Source: Swaminathania salitolerans
Lineage (GTDB): Bacteria; Pseudomonadota; Alphaproteobacteria; Acetobacterales; Acetobacteraceae
Length of the DNA stretch: 64,000 nucleotides
Direction: 5' to 3' (one strand)
Assembly (NCBI RefSeq): GCF_025994315.1
Contig: NZ_BAQE01000001.1
In this document: piece by piece, positions 41,065 to 50,428 of the stretch
Layout of the letters: each line of letters starts with the position of its first letter
Position numbering within the stretch: the stretch's first letter is position 1
Translations under genes and position numbers: made by a program
The notes under the pieces: model-generated
What the model was told of the DNA's origin: nothing
Seen by the model: the letters and a program-made list of their open reading frames with translations, nothing else
Databases searched by the model: none

Positions 41065-41601
41065 TCAGAAGATGCCAAGAAAGGCGCTCTTTGATTTTTT
41101 GGTAGGAGTCGCGCCCGAGGCGGGGTTCTGTCCGAGCGCGGATGCGCGCTGGATACGACGGTTTTCCGCCTCGCTATCGACGACGCTCCCGGCATTGCCG
41201 CCACGCCAGAACATCAGTTCGTCCGTCAATCCTGCACCGGCGGCACCCAGTTCGGCATTATTGGGTGCCTTGGAGGCCTGATCGACCTGACCGACCAGTG
41301 CCTCCTGACCGGGGCTCGTGCTTCCGGACATGGGATGAAGTGCGGCGTTGGGAGACAGGGTCTCGAGCGCCTGCATCCGGGGGTTTTCCTCAGCGGAATG
41401 ATCGCCTTCACCCGGCAGGCTCAGCTTCTCGGTCGGCGGCATGGAAAGCGGCGCCCGGGTCGTGACCGTGTATTCGTCGGGCATCGAACGCTCGAGACCG
41501 AAAGCGCGCGAGACATCGGAGCCTGAGCAGGCTGGAAGGAGCGCTGTCAGGCCGAGAAGCGGCAGGATGCGCAAGACGGTCGGGAGGGGATGCTGAGCCA
41601 T
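41065..41601 (-). CDS. BamF-like lipoprotein (DUF3035)
   Basis: This 178-residue lipoprotein (lipobox L-P-A-C, Cys25) has the DUF3035 signature MPDEYTVTTRAPLSMPPTEKLSLP. DUF3035 proteins are called BamF in Alphaproteobacteria, a component of the outer-membrane beta-barrel assembly machine. ATG 41601 starts a normal lipoprotein signal; the longer frame upstream is antisense overlap. It follows lspA and ileS in the alphaproteobacterial order ileS-lspA-DUF3035. LspA would process its own lipid signal. Confidence 0.85.
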   Translation of the reverse strand: MAQHPLPTVLRILPLLGLTALLPACSGSDVSRAFGLERSMPDEYTVTTRAPLSMPPTEKLSLPGEGDHSAEENPRMQALETLSPNAALHPMSGSTSPGQEALVGQVDQASKAPNNAELGAAGAGLTDELMFWRGGNAGSVVDSEAENRRIQRASALGQNPASGATPTKKSKSAFLGIF

Positions 41602-41644
41602 GGTAAAAGCGATCCTAGTCGAGCGTTCCGGCATCGACAAGAGA

Positions 41645-42175
41645 TCAATGGCCTCGTTTCGCCGCACGCCGGTCGGCAAGGATCGTATCGGCAATCCAGA
41701 GCACGACCCCGCAGACGATGGCCGAATCCGCGACGTTGAACACGTACCAGCTCCAGCCGAATGCATGGGCATGGATGAAATCGACGACAGCGCCGAAACG
41801 CAGCCGATCGATGACATTTCCGACAGCGCCACCGGCGATCCCGGCGGAGGCGATGGCGACGACCATGCGGGGGGTCCGGATCGTCTGCGCCAGCAGGGCG
41901 AGCACGGCGATCAGGGCCACCGCGCAGAAAATCGCGGGGCCGAAACGACCCAGCCCGCCCAGCATGCCGAAGGTGACGGCATGGTTCCACACCATCGTGA
42001 AGTTCAGCCCGGGCATGATCGCGACGCTCTGCTTCACCGGCAGCCGGTAGATGTCGAGAATCCACCACTTGCTCAGCTGATCGGCGATCAGCACGGCGAG
42101 GAACGTCACGCAGCCTGCAACGAGCGTTGCGGGTCGCGGCCGTGCCGGGACGCGCGGCTTCGGAGAATCACGCAT
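41645..42175 (-). CDS. lspA: Lipoprotein signal peptidase (signal peptidase II)
   Basis: LspA is the inner-membrane aspartic protease that removes the signal peptide from lipidated prolipoproteins. The 176-residue protein has four membrane helices and the two catalytic Asp blocks, GNVIDRLRFGAVVDF and FNVADSAI. It lies 15 bases after ileS, the classic pairing. Its likely clients in the window include the lipoproteins at 33723, 41065, 49225 and 56615. Confidence 0.95.
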   Translation of the reverse strand: MRDSPKPRVPARPRPATLVAGCVTFLAVLIADQLSKWWILDIYRLPVKQSVAIMPGLNFTMVWNHAVTFGMLGGLGRFGPAIFCAVALIAVLALLAQTIRTPRMVVAIASAGIAGGAVGNVIDRLRFGAVVDFIHAHAFGWSWYVFNVADSAIVCGVVLWIADTILADRRAAKRGH

Positions 42176-42190
42176 GAACCGTGCCGCCCC

Positions 42191-45079
42191 TTACGCCGCG
42201 ACCACGTCGCCGCATCGCAGGCACAGCCCCGGATGCCCGTCGACGCTGCCGACTTCGGGGAGAATCCGCCAGCAACGGAGGCACTTGTTTCCCTCTGCCT
42301 CGGCGACTTCCGGACCCGGATGGGGCGCGACCAGCCCCTCGGTCCCGGAAGGCCCGGCCTCGTCGATGTAAAGAGACGGCGCATTGGTCAGAAGACGGAT
42401 ATCGGCCTGGGACACGATCGCGAGTTCCTCCCAGTCGATATCGCCGAAGGCCGCCTGCTCCGCCTCGGTCAGGGGCAGGGAGAGACGTGCCTCGAGCGAG
42501 GAGCGAATCACGCCACCCCGCCGCGCACCCTCGAGTTCGGTCGTCACGACGCGACGCACGGCACGGATACGGGTCCAGCGCTCGGCCAGCTCCGGATCGT
42601 GCCATGCCATATCGGGCTCGAGGAAGGTCTGGAGATGAACGGAGCTTTCCTCACCGAAGCGCGCGGTCCAGGCTTCTTCGGCGGTAAAGACCAGAACCGG
42701 CGCGAGCCACGTCGTCAGGGCGCGATGGAGAATATCGAGGACCGTCCGTGCACTCCGGCGGCGATGCGAAGACGGGGCGTCGCAATAGAGCGCATCCTTG
42801 CGTACGTCGAAATAGAAGGCCGAGAGATCGGTCGTGCAGAAGCCATGCAGCATCGGATAGACGCCGACCCACTGATGCGTCTCGACCGCCTGTTTCACCA
42901 TCCCGCCGAGATCCGTCAGACGGTGGAGGATATAGCGTTCGAGCTCGGGCAGTTCGTCGAATGGAACGGCTTCTTCCGCCGTGTAGCCATCGAGCGCGCC
43001 CAGCAGCCAGCGCAGCGTGTTGCGCAGGCGACGATAGAGCTCGCCCTGCTGCTTCAGGATTTCGTGGCCGATACGCAGATCTTCATTACTGTCGGAATTG
43101 ACCACCCACAGACGCAGGATATCGGCGCCGAGCTTGTCGGTCACTTCCTTGGGCGCAATCACGTTGCCCAGGGATTTGGACATCTTGCGGCCCTGCTCGT
43201 CGAGCACGAAGCCGTTGGTCACGATGGCCTTCATGGGGGCGATGCCGCGCGTACCCACACTCTCGAGCAGGGAGGACTGGAACCAGCCGCGATGCTGGTC
43301 GGACCCCTCGAGATACAGATCGGCCGGAAAATTCAGACCGTCCCTGCCCAGCACGAAGCTGTGGGTCGATCCGCTTTCGAACCAGACATCGACGATGTCG
43401 AAAACCTGCTCGTATTGCGCGGGGTCGCGTCCCTCGCCCAGGAAGATGGCGGGATCGGCGCTGTACCAGATATCGGCGCCATGCTCGGCCATCGCATCCA
43501 CGACGCGCTGCATGACCTCGGGATCGCGCAGAACCTCGCCCGTGCTCTTCTCGACGAAGACGGCGATCGGCACGCCCCAGGCGCGCTGGCGGCTGATGCA
43601 CCAGTCGGGACGCTGCTCGATCATGGAGGTCAGGCGGTTACGCGCAGCCTCCGGCACGAAGGTCACATCGGCCAGCGCATCGAGCGCCTTGCGGCGCAGG
43701 GCCAGGTCTCCATCCATGCGGATGAACCATTGCGGTGTGGCGCGGAAGATGACCGGCTTACGCGAACGCCAGGAATGCGGATAGGAATGCACGATGCTCG
43801 ACCGGGCCACGAGCCCGGCTGCCGCATCGCCATTGGCCGCCCAGCGCTGCGCGGCCTCGGTCAGGGCCGCACAGACGGGATCGGCCGCCTTGAACACATG
43901 GATACCGGCGAAATGCGGCACCCAGGGTGCATAGGTGCCATCGTCCTGCACCAGCTCGGGCACCTCGATGCCATATTGGCGCGTGAGCAGGAAATCGTCC
44001 TGACCATGGGCCGGAGCCATGTGCACGAGGCCCGTACCGGCATCGGTGGTCACGAAATCGCCGGGCAGCATGGGCACGTCGAATTCATAGCCGCAGCCGC
44101 GTAGCGGATGGGCACAGATCGCGCCCTCGAGCGCCTCACCCGGCAGGGTGTAGAGGATATGATGATTCTCGATTCCCGCCTGGGTGCAGAAATCGGCCAC
44201 GCGCTCCTCGGCGACGAGAAAGCGCGATCCCGGAGTGACGAGAGAAGCCTCTCCCATGACATCGGCACGCAGCACGACATAGGCGATTTCAGGCCCGTAG
44301 GCGATGGCGCGATTGGCAGGAATGGTCCAGGGCGTGGTGGTCCAGATGACCGCGGAAACCCCCTGAAGCGCCTGACCCGGAGTCGGGTCCGCCTCGATCG
44401 GAAAGGCGACGTGGATCGTGGTCGAGGTGATGTCGTGATATTCGATCTCGGCTTCGGCCAGAGCCGTCTTCTCGACGGGGCTCCACATCACGGGACGCAG
44501 GCCACGATACAGACCGCCATTGAGCAGGAACTTGCCGATCTCGCCGGCGATGGCGGCTTCTGACGAGAAATCCATGGTCGCGTAGCGGTTCTTCCACTCG
44601 CCCTGGATACCGAGTCTCTTGAATTCCCCGGCCTGGATATCGAGCCAGCGCCGCGCATAGTCGCGACACTCGGCACGGAACTGCAGAACGGGGACATCGT
44701 CCTTGTTCTTGCCCGCCTTGCGATATTCTTCCTCGACGCGCCATTCGATCGGCAGGCCGTGACAATCCCAGCCGGGCACATAGCGCACCCGCGCGCCGTT
44801 CATGCGCTGGGCGCGATTGACCACGTCCTTGTTGATCTTGTTGAGCGCGTGGCCGATATGCAGATGGCCATTGGCGTAAGGCGGGCCGTCATGCAGCGTG
44901 AAGACGGGTTTGCCCTGCCCCCCTTCGATAATCCTTTCATCGAGACCCATCGACTCCCAGCGCGCCAGGATTTCCGGCTCGCGCGTGGGCAGGTTGCCGC
45001 GCATCGGAAAGCCGGTGCGGGGCAGGAAGACCGTGTCGCGATAACGGTCCTGAGGATCGGGGCTTTTGGAATCAGGCAT
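42191..45079 (-). CDS. ileS: Isoleucyl-tRNA synthetase
   Basis: This class I synthetase charges tRNA-Ile. The 962-residue protein has the HIGH motif (PYANGHLHIGHALNK), the editing domain, KMSKS (GRKMSKSLGNVIAP), and a C-terminal zinc finger (CLRCW ... CLRCGD). The length and the zinc finger are those of the bacterial type. The 207 bases upstream show no T-box. It heads the ileS-lspA-bamF operon. Confidence 0.96.
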   Translation of the reverse strand: MPDSKSPDPQDRYRDTVFLPRTGFPMRGNLPTREPEILARWESMGLDERIIEGGQGKPVFTLHDGPPYANGHLHIGHALNKINKDVVNRAQRMNGARVRYVPGWDCHGLPIEWRVEEEYRKAGKNKDDVPVLQFRAECRDYARRWLDIQAGEFKRLGIQGEWKNRYATMDFSSEAAIAGEIGKFLLNGGLYRGLRPVMWSPVEKTALAEAEIEYHDITSTTIHVAFPIEADPTPGQALQGVSAVIWTTTPWTIPANRAIAYGPEIAYVVLRADVMGEASLVTPGSRFLVAEERVADFCTQAGIENHHILYTLPGEALEGAICAHPLRGCGYEFDVPMLPGDFVTTDAGTGLVHMAPAHGQDDFLLTRQYGIEVPELVQDDGTYAPWVPHFAGIHVFKAADPVCAALTEAAQRWAANGDAAAGLVARSSIVHSYPHSWRSRKPVIFRATPQWFIRMDGDLALRRKALDALADVTFVPEAARNRLTSMIEQRPDWCISRQRAWGVPIAVFVEKSTGEVLRDPEVMQRVVDAMAEHGADIWYSADPAIFLGEGRDPAQYEQVFDIVDVWFESGSTHSFVLGRDGLNFPADLYLEGSDQHRGWFQSSLLESVGTRGIAPMKAIVTNGFVLDEQGRKMSKSLGNVIAPKEVTDKLGADILRLWVVNSDSNEDLRIGHEILKQQGELYRRLRNTLRWLLGALDGYTAEEAVPFDELPELERYILHRLTDLGGMVKQAVETHQWVGVYPMLHGFCTTDLSAFYFDVRKDALYCDAPSSHRRRSARTVLDILHRALTTWLAPVLVFTAEEAWTARFGEESSVHLQTFLEPDMAWHDPELAERWTRIRAVRRVVTTELEGARRGGVIRSSLEARLSLPLTEAEQAAFGDIDWEELAIVSQADIRLLTNAPSLYIDEAGPSGTEGLVAPHPGPEVAEAEGNKCLRCWRILPEVGSVDGHPGLCLRCGDVVAA

Positions 45080-45286
45080 CTTCGATCAATCGACGGAGTC
45101 AGGGAACCGGGAGTTATGCGAAGATGCAGGCTTCCGGGTCAAGTGCCGAGCCTCGATCCGACGATCGATCGCCCCCCATATCCGAAAGCGCGGATTCCGA
45201 GGTATCCGTCAGGATCTTCATTTGCAAAACCCGTTCTACCCAGCCCGGTTTTGCTCTACAGATCATGGAAAAAATGGAAATACTCC

Positions 45287-45712
45287 ATGAAATACCTCAT
45301 TCTTTTCGCACTCATCTCCATGATGTGGTTCTCGACCGCCACATGCCGGGCCGGAGAATTCAGATTCGACACCGACATGCCCATCGCGACACTCGATAAG
45401 GTCGTAGCGTTACTGAACAGGAAGGCCCCCCTTTACGAGAACGCGATGGAGACGATCACCAGTGCCAGCCGCGACGGACGGACCCTCGTCGAGACCATAG
45501 ACCTCTCCCGCGAGGCGGATGACGCCATTCAGACGTTCTCACGGGACAAGCTCAAACAGCTGCTCTACGACGCAACAACAAATCGTTATTGCAATACGGA
45601 TATGAAGATTTTCATGGATGGGAATGTCTCGATCAGACTGATCTTTTTCCTGCATGGCAAGGAATTCTACCGCATCCTCCAGATCCCGTTTTCCTGCACG
45701 ATCGTGAACTGA
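45287..45712 (+). CDS. Small secreted protein of unknown function
   Basis: This 141-residue protein has a signal peptide (MKYLILFALISMMWFSTATC) and a mature part with two late cysteines (YCNTDMKIF, FSCTIVN) that could form a disulfide. I do not recognise a family. It is the only plus-strand gene between ileS and recX and separates ileS from the ribF end of the usual ribF-ileS-lspA cluster. Its base composition is more AT-rich than its neighbours, which suggests it was acquired. No clear ribosome site precedes ATG 45287. Confidence 0.6.
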   Translation: MKYLILFALISMMWFSTATCRAGEFRFDTDMPIATLDKVVALLNRKAPLYENAMETITSASRDGRTLVETIDLSREADDAIQTFSRDKLKQLLYDATTNRYCNTDMKIFMDGNVSIRLIFFLHGKEFYRILQIPFSCTIVN

Positions 45713-45728
45713 TCCGGCTCGCTCCGGA

Positions 45729-45956
45729 TCAGGGACGGCGCATTCCGGATCCCGACAGCCCGGGGCGGGTGCAGACCGTATCGAGAGTTGTGTCGATCTG
45801 TTCGCCGAGCGATGTGAGATCCCTGCAAAGGAGGGCACGCAGACGAGCCAGACGCGAAACACTCTCGCGGCGGCGGTTTTCCTTATGGGCAATATGCTGT
45901 TCCATCGCCTGCATCTGATACATCTGCATCGCGCCAAACATGACAGCCCCCCACAT
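45729..45956 (-). CDS. Possible small hypothetical protein
   Basis: This open frame encodes 75 residues beginning MWGAVMFGAMQMYQMQAM, with a Met/Gln-rich start and a basic, likely helical middle (HIAHKENRRRESVSRLARL). There is no good ribosome site at 45956, and a longer in-frame start exists at 46049. No family is recognised. It may be a real small gene or chance. Confidence 0.35.
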   Translation of the reverse strand: MWGAVMFGAMQMYQMQAMEQHIAHKENRRRESVSRLARLRALLCRDLTSLGEQIDTTLDTVCTRPGLSGSGMRRP

Positions 45957-46128
45957 CTCATTAACCGTGGGTAATCTATAACATTTATCCATGTTAGGTG
46001 AAACATGAAAAACTTCACAAAACAGGCAAGTCCGTATCAGGCCGCTCACGGTCGAATGATCAGCCTTTCATGCGGGTGGGCAGAAGCGGGGGCATGTCGG
46101 ATTTCGGGCATTTCCGACACCAGCAAAA

Positions 46129-47058
46129 TCAGGGGAGAGTCGAGAGGACCATCCGGGCACTGGCCACGTCTTCGGCAATCTGGGCCTTGAGCGCATCGAG
46201 CCCATCGAAGCGACGCTCCTCGCGCAGGAGCCTGTGCAGGCTGACTTCCAGCGTCTGGCCGTAGAGATCCTCACTCGTATCGAAGATATGCACCTCGAGG
46301 CGACTCTCCTGCCCGTCATCGATGGTCGGACGTCGTCCGACATTCGCAACGCCCCGGCTGAGGCGCCCATCGGGATGACGTATCGTGACGGCATAGACGC
46401 CGCGCGCAGGTTCGATATGACGTCCCAGAGGGATATTGGCGGTCGGAAAGCCGAGCTGGCGGCCACGCTTGTCACCATGGGCCACTGCACCGACGATAAA
46501 CCAGGGACGACCGAGCTCCTCCGCCGCGCGCTCGGGATAACCCTCCTGCAGAAGACGCCGGATACGCGAGGAAGAGAACGGGCCGCCGATATCGGTCAGA
46601 GGCGGGACGATGGTCAGGCCGATCCCGAGCGCTTCGAGTTTCTGGCCCAGATAGGCGATGCTGCCGGCACGCCGATGCCCGAAGGCGAAATCGGGCCCGC
46701 AGGCAACATGCTTCACGCCGAGCCCGCGATCGAGAACGCGCTCGACGAACGCCTCGGGAGCGAGATGGCTGAAATCGGCGTCGAAGCCGAGCTGGAAGAT
46801 ACGCTGCGCGCCTCGCTCATGCAGGATACGGGCCCGTATCCCGGGCAGCATGAGTCGCAGGGGCGGGTCCTGAGGGCGAAAGAACTCGCGGGGATGGGGC
46901 TCGAACGTCACGGCCCCCAGAGGAAGATCGGGCCGGGCCGCATGAAGCGAGCGCAAGAGATGGACATGACCGAGATGGACTCCGTCGAAATTCCCCAATG
47001 CCACGGCAGCGCCGCGCGCTTCGGGAGGAATCGCGGTCCAGTCCTCGTAGCAGGTCAT
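46129..47058 (-). CDS. ribF: Bifunctional riboflavin kinase/FAD synthetase
   Basis: RibF turns riboflavin into FMN and then FAD. The 309-residue protein has the N-terminal nucleotidyltransferase (GNFDGVHLGH, and SSSRIRRLL later) and the C-terminal kinase (GFPTANIPL, GVYAV). It overlaps mtnC by four bases (ATGA on the minus strand), so it is the last gene of the mtnB-mtnD-mtnC-ribF run. In other Alphaproteobacteria it usually sits directly before ileS. Confidence 0.95.
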   Translation of the reverse strand: MTCYEDWTAIPPEARGAAVALGNFDGVHLGHVHLLRSLHAARPDLPLGAVTFEPHPREFFRPQDPPLRLMLPGIRARILHERGAQRIFQLGFDADFSHLAPEAFVERVLDRGLGVKHVACGPDFAFGHRRAGSIAYLGQKLEALGIGLTIVPPLTDIGGPFSSSRIRRLLQEGYPERAAEELGRPWFIVGAVAHGDKRGRQLGFPTANIPLGRHIEPARGVYAVTIRHPDGRLSRGVANVGRRPTIDDGQESRLEVHIFDTSEDLYGQTLEVSLHRLLREERRFDGLDALKAQIAEDVASARMVLSTLP

Positions 47059-47747
47059 GACACGGGCAGCTCGAACTGTCGGCTCACATCATGAAGATCC
47101 GCTGCATGGCGGACCCCTGGATAAGGAACGGTGCCATCTTCCTTGCGGATGAGCTGACAGGCCTTGAGACCCGCCTCATGCGCGGCATCGAGCTCTGCCC
47201 CCACATCCGAGAGAAACAGGATCTCATGGGGAGCGACACCGGCCCGGGCGGAAATCTCCCGGTAGCTTTCCGCGATCTTCTTGCCCCCGATATCGAGATC
47301 ATGGAATGCCTCGAAAAGCGGTGTCAGGTCTCCGGCATCGGAATAGCCGTAAAGGAGACGTTGCGCGCTGGCCGAACCGGAAGAATAGACGGCCAGTCTC
47401 AGCCCCGCCTCGTGCCACGCGCGAAGGGCTTCGGCGACATCGGGATAGAGGCGCGCGCTGAGGGCGCCACTTTCGAATCCGGCTTTCCACGCCAGACCCT
47501 GAAGCGTCTTGAGCGGCGCCACCTTTTCATCGCGCTGCGTCCAGGCACGCAGCTGGTCCAGCGGGTCGCAGCCCGGATGCGCTGCCTCGATATCGGCAAG
47601 CGCCACCTTGACCAGAGGATGATCTGCCTGTTCGCGCAGCAGATCGGGCATCACCCGGTCGGAATACGGAAACAGCACGTCCTTGACGAAGGAGATGGGA
47701 AGGGTCGTTCCCTCGATATCGAGCAGAACGAGACGGATGGAGCTCAT
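47055..47747 (-). CDS. mtnC: Enolase-phosphatase E1 (methionine salvage)
   Basis: MtnC is a HAD-family enzyme that converts 2,3-diketo-5-methylthiopentyl-1-phosphate to acireductone. The 230-residue protein has the HAD aspartate in VLLDIEGTTLPISFV, the YSSGS block and the C-terminal FLSDVGAELDAA. ATG 47747 begins the conserved sequence and overlaps the mtnD stop; the frame upstream is mtnD antisense. It is coupled to ribF by an ATGA overlap. Confidence 0.93.
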   Translation of the reverse strand: MSSIRLVLLDIEGTTLPISFVKDVLFPYSDRVMPDLLREQADHPLVKVALADIEAAHPGCDPLDQLRAWTQRDEKVAPLKTLQGLAWKAGFESGALSARLYPDVAEALRAWHEAGLRLAVYSSGSASAQRLLYGYSDAGDLTPLFEAFHDLDIGGKKIAESYREISARAGVAPHEILFLSDVGAELDAAHEAGLKACQLIRKEDGTVPYPGVRHAADLHDVSRQFELPVS

Positions 47748-48301
47748 GCGGCGACGTCCGGAATGGTGACGGGAAAACGACGGGCAATCTCGTCGCCCGT
47801 ATATTCGGCGACCCAGCCGGTCGTATCGGTAAAAACACGCAGAGCCACGACATCGGGAGAAACTCCGGCATCGAACCAGTGAGGCGTTCCGGCGGGAACG
47901 GAGATGAGATCCCCCTGGGTACACAAGACGGAGAAGACCCGACCGTCCAGATGCATCACGAAGGCACCCTGACCATGGACGAAAAACCGGACCTCATCCT
48001 CGCTATGGGTGTGTTCCGAGAGGTATTTCTCACGCATTGCACCGATGCCGGGGGTATGGCGGTCGAAGCGCACCACATCGGCGCTTCCGGCACCCGTCTC
48101 GCCCATGAGCCCGTCGAGATAAGGGCGATAGGCCTCGAGGATATCCTGCGGTGCGGCATCCTTTTCCGGCGTCACCGGGGCTTCCCAGCGCTCGAAACGG
48201 ATGCCGAACGGCTGCAGCGTCTCGGCGATCTCGCGCGGATTCTCCGTGTCGAGCAGAGTCCCGTCCGGGGTATCGTCACGATAGATGGTCAGTCGGCTCA
48301 T
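47744..48301 (-). CDS. mtnD: Acireductone dioxygenase
   Basis: MtnD oxidises acireductone to the 2-oxo acid precursor of methionine (Fe form) or an off-pathway product (Ni form). The 185-residue cupin has metal ligands in HTHSEDEVRF (two His and one Glu) and the later His in GTPHWFDAG. It overlaps both mtnB and mtnC by four bases. Confidence 0.94.
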   Translation of the reverse strand: MSRLTIYRDDTPDGTLLDTENPREIAETLQPFGIRFERWEAPVTPEKDAAPQDILEAYRPYLDGLMGETGAGSADVVRFDRHTPGIGAMREKYLSEHTHSEDEVRFFVHGQGAFVMHLDGRVFSVLCTQGDLISVPAGTPHWFDAGVSPDVVALRVFTDTTGWVAEYTGDEIARRFPVTIPDVAA

Positions 48302-48915
48302 CGTTTCTGCCTTTCGAGCTCACAGGCCAGAAGGAACTCCAGCCCCTCGAGACGGGCCAGAGCCATATCCATATCCCGCCCCCAGACATACACCCCGTGG
48401 CCCCGGATCAGATACCCGGCAGGCATGGTCCCGAGCGAGGGCGCCACCACCGTCGCGAGACGTGCGATATCCTGATCGTTATCGAAGACCGGCACCCGGA
48501 TCGAGGTTTCGTGTGTCGCCTGCCCCTCGAACACCTTGAGCAACTCGTATCCCGCAAGACGGATCGCAGGCTCCGCGAGGATCATCGACAGAACGGTGGC
48601 TGCGACCGAATGCCCGTGCAGGACAGCGCCGATCGCCGGATCATGCGCATAGAGCTGCGTGTGAAGAAGGGTTTCCGCGCTCGCCCTGTCACCGGCGACA
48701 CGCGGTCTGCCCTCCGGATCGATCTCGATCACGTCATCCTGTGCGAGAAACCCCTTGTGACAGCCCGATCGCGTGATTGCGATCCGCCCGTCCTCGAGTC
48801 TGCGGCTCAGGTTTCCGGCCGTCGCGGGAACCCAGCCACGCTGGTCCATCCGGGCTCCGGCACGCACGATATCCTGGGCTGCGAGAGACCAGCCCCGGTC
48901 AGCAACGGAATTCAT
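48298..48915 (-). CDS. mtnB: Methylthioribulose-1-phosphate dehydratase
   Basis: MtnB dehydrates methylthioribulose-1-phosphate in the methionine salvage pathway. The 205-residue class II aldolase-fold protein has zinc-ligand blocks HGHSVAAT and IRGHGVYVWG and the early PATAGNLSRR. mtnA, mtnK and a nucleosidase are not in the window, so the upstream half of the pathway must be elsewhere. It starts 6 bases before the tatA stop, closely following tatA. Confidence 0.93.
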   Translation of the reverse strand: MNSVADRGWSLAAQDIVRAGARMDQRGWVPATAGNLSRRLEDGRIAITRSGCHKGFLAQDDVIEIDPEGRPRVAGDRASAETLLHTQLYAHDPAIGAVLHGHSVAATVLSMILAEPAIRLAGYELLKVFEGQATHETSIRVPVFDNDQDIARLATVVAPSLGTMPAGYLIRGHGVYVWGRDMDMALARLEGLEFLLACELERQKR

Positions 48916-48921
48916 CGCAGA

Positions 48922-49173
48922 TCAGTGATTGACGTTATTGACGTTGCTCGTGGTGTGGGGCGGGGAAAACTCGCCCTGAGGGGGCGGAGAGATCTGCCCG
49001 CCCGGCTTCTGGCCCGGCTGCTCCATCGATTCGTCCTCGGCCATGTTCTTCTTGAAGGATTTGATGCCCTTCGCGAAATCGCCCATCAGACCGCTGATCT
49101 TGCTGCCACCGCCAAACAGGATGAGCACAACGGCGAGCACTATCAGCCAGTGCAGGGGACTCATGCTACCCAT
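48922..49173 (-). CDS. tatA: Sec-independent protein translocase TatA
   Basis: TatA forms the pore of the twin-arginine export system. The 83-residue protein has one N-terminal membrane helix (SPLHWLIVLAVVLILFGGG), the hinge and an amphipathic helix (LMGDFAKGIKSFKKNM), then a Pro/Gln-rich tail ending SNVNNVNH. tatB and tatC are not adjacent. A Tat substrate, the dehydrogenase small subunit, is encoded at 57691. The ribosome site GGAGAGA precedes ATG 49173. Confidence 0.93.
   Translation of the reverse strand: MGSMSPLHWLIVLAVVLILFGGGSKISGLMGDFAKGIKSFKKNMAEDESMEQPGQKPGGQISPPPQGEFSPPHTTSNVNNVNH
48928..48945 (-). repeat. 9-bp duplication at the end of tatA
   Basis: ATTGACGTT occurs twice in tandem and encodes the NVN-NVN at the extreme TatA C-terminus. 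Confidence 0.7.
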
Positions 49174-49224
49174 AATCTCTCTCCTTGCGTGACGGTGTCA
49201 CTGATCCGTCCTGTTCCGTCTTTC

Positions 49225-49734
49225 TCACATGGCGTGATCGGGCGTCTCTTGCAAGCGCGCAATGTCATCCAGATCGCGGGGAACGATGAAGCCATAGGTA
49301 GGATAGGCGCGGCTTCCGATTCCCTTGATCGGCGCCCAGTAGACACGAACGAGCGACCAGTCGTTCCTGCGCGACACATCGATGACGGGTGCGCTGCGAT
49401 CGATCCGGCCGGGTTCCCAGTTGGCGTGTTCCACGAGAATCTTGCGCGACGATACGATACGCCGGACGACCGACACATGGCCCGATGGGAGACGTCCCGT
49501 CGAACGGAAGACGAGAATCTCGCCTTTCGCCGGTCGCGCGGTTTTTCTGTATTTTCCCGAGGCACTCCGCCACCAGCCCGCGGCCGCGCCGTAGAGCGCA
49601 ACGCCGGTTTTCGCCCGGGCATAGGGCGCGCATTGCAACGGACCGTTGAAGCTTGCCCGGCTGTATTCCCTCGGACCGCCCCCGCAGGCTGCGAGTCCGA
49701 GACACAGACCGAAGCCGATGACGGCCCTTTTCAT
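49225..49734 (-). CDS. CHAP-domain lipoprotein (putative peptidoglycan amidase)
   Basis: This 169-residue lipoprotein (lipobox LAAC, Cys17) carries a CHAP domain: Cys35 in LQCAPYARAKTG, a His in SGHVSVV and the EHANWEP block for the third member. CHAP enzymes cut peptide bonds in peptidoglycan. It should act at the inner face of the outer membrane or in the periplasm. It starts inside the recX stop (ATGA overlap). Confidence 0.82.
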   Translation of the reverse strand: MKRAVIGFGLCLGLAACGGGPREYSRASFNGPLQCAPYARAKTGVALYGAAAGWWRSASGKYRKTARPAKGEILVFRSTGRLPSGHVSVVRRIVSSRKILVEHANWEPGRIDRSAPVIDVSRRNDWSLVRVYWAPIKGIGSRAYPTYGFIVPRDLDDIARLQETPDHAM

Positions 49735-50366
49735 GAAGATCTGAACGCGAGCACGCGATCCTCCGCCTCGTCATGATCGAGAGTGAGCGCCCGCTCGGCG
49801 ATCTCCCGTCCGAACCCGGCCCGGGCGAGAACCGCGAGCGCGCGCTCGTGTTCTCTCCGGTCCCGGGGCCGATCCCGGGGCTCAGCATCGCGCGGGCCGA
49901 ACGGACCCAGACGGCGCTTGCGCGCCAGAACGAGCGCCGCGCCGAGTTCGCGATCCTCCGCGCCTGTCTCGCCGCGGGTGCCGAGCGCCGCTTCCATCGC
50001 CTCGCCCATTACCGCGCGATCGACCCCCTTGCGGACGAGATATGCGGCAACGCCACGGCGGGATCGCCCGGAGCGGGTGAGCGACGCGGCACGCGCACGG
50101 GAAAAAGCCGCGTCGTCGAGCGCACCGAGAGCGCGCATCTCCTCGACGATGGGCGGGATGCATGCCCGCATCCGCGCATATGCGGTTTCGATTCCCGCCT
50201 CGTCCTCCCCCGCCCGGGCAGCCTTGCGCGCCCGGCGCATGATGGCGCGCTCGAGGACCTGCGCGAGCCCCTGCTCGGTTGCGGCAAAACGCGCAAGGTG
50301 ACGCAAGGCCGCCTCACGCAGGGTTTCCGCTGTCAGCGGCGCAGAAGGGTCCGGAATCGCAGACAT
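49731..50366 (-). CDS. recX: Regulatory protein RecX
   Basis: RecX binds RecA filaments and limits their activity. The 211-residue protein fits the three-helix repeat RecX fold (LREAALRHLARFAATEQGL, then LGALDDAAFSRARAASL, then RRGVAAYLVRKGVD). Its N-terminal part is Arg-rich. recA is not in the window. It is coupled to the CHAP lipoprotein by a 4-base overlap. Confidence 0.82.
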   Translation of the reverse strand: MSAIPDPSAPLTAETLREAALRHLARFAATEQGLAQVLERAIMRRARKAARAGEDEAGIETAYARMRACIPPIVEEMRALGALDDAAFSRARAASLTRSGRSRRGVAAYLVRKGVDRAVMGEAMEAALGTRGETGAEDRELGAALVLARKRRLGPFGPRDAEPRDRPRDRREHERALAVLARAGFGREIAERALTLDHDEAEDRVLAFRSS

Positions 50367-50428
50367 GAGGGGAATATGTCATAGATTCGTGGCGTCATCA
50401 TGGTGAAATCCGTCGGGAGACCAAGCTC

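Noticed and set aside
41600..44104. Long plus-strand open frame of 834 codons
   Set aside because: It is antisense to lspA and ileS, whose frames carry all family motifs.
45080..45286. T-box or leader RNA before ileS
   Set aside because: No T-box sequence or terminator structure is visible.
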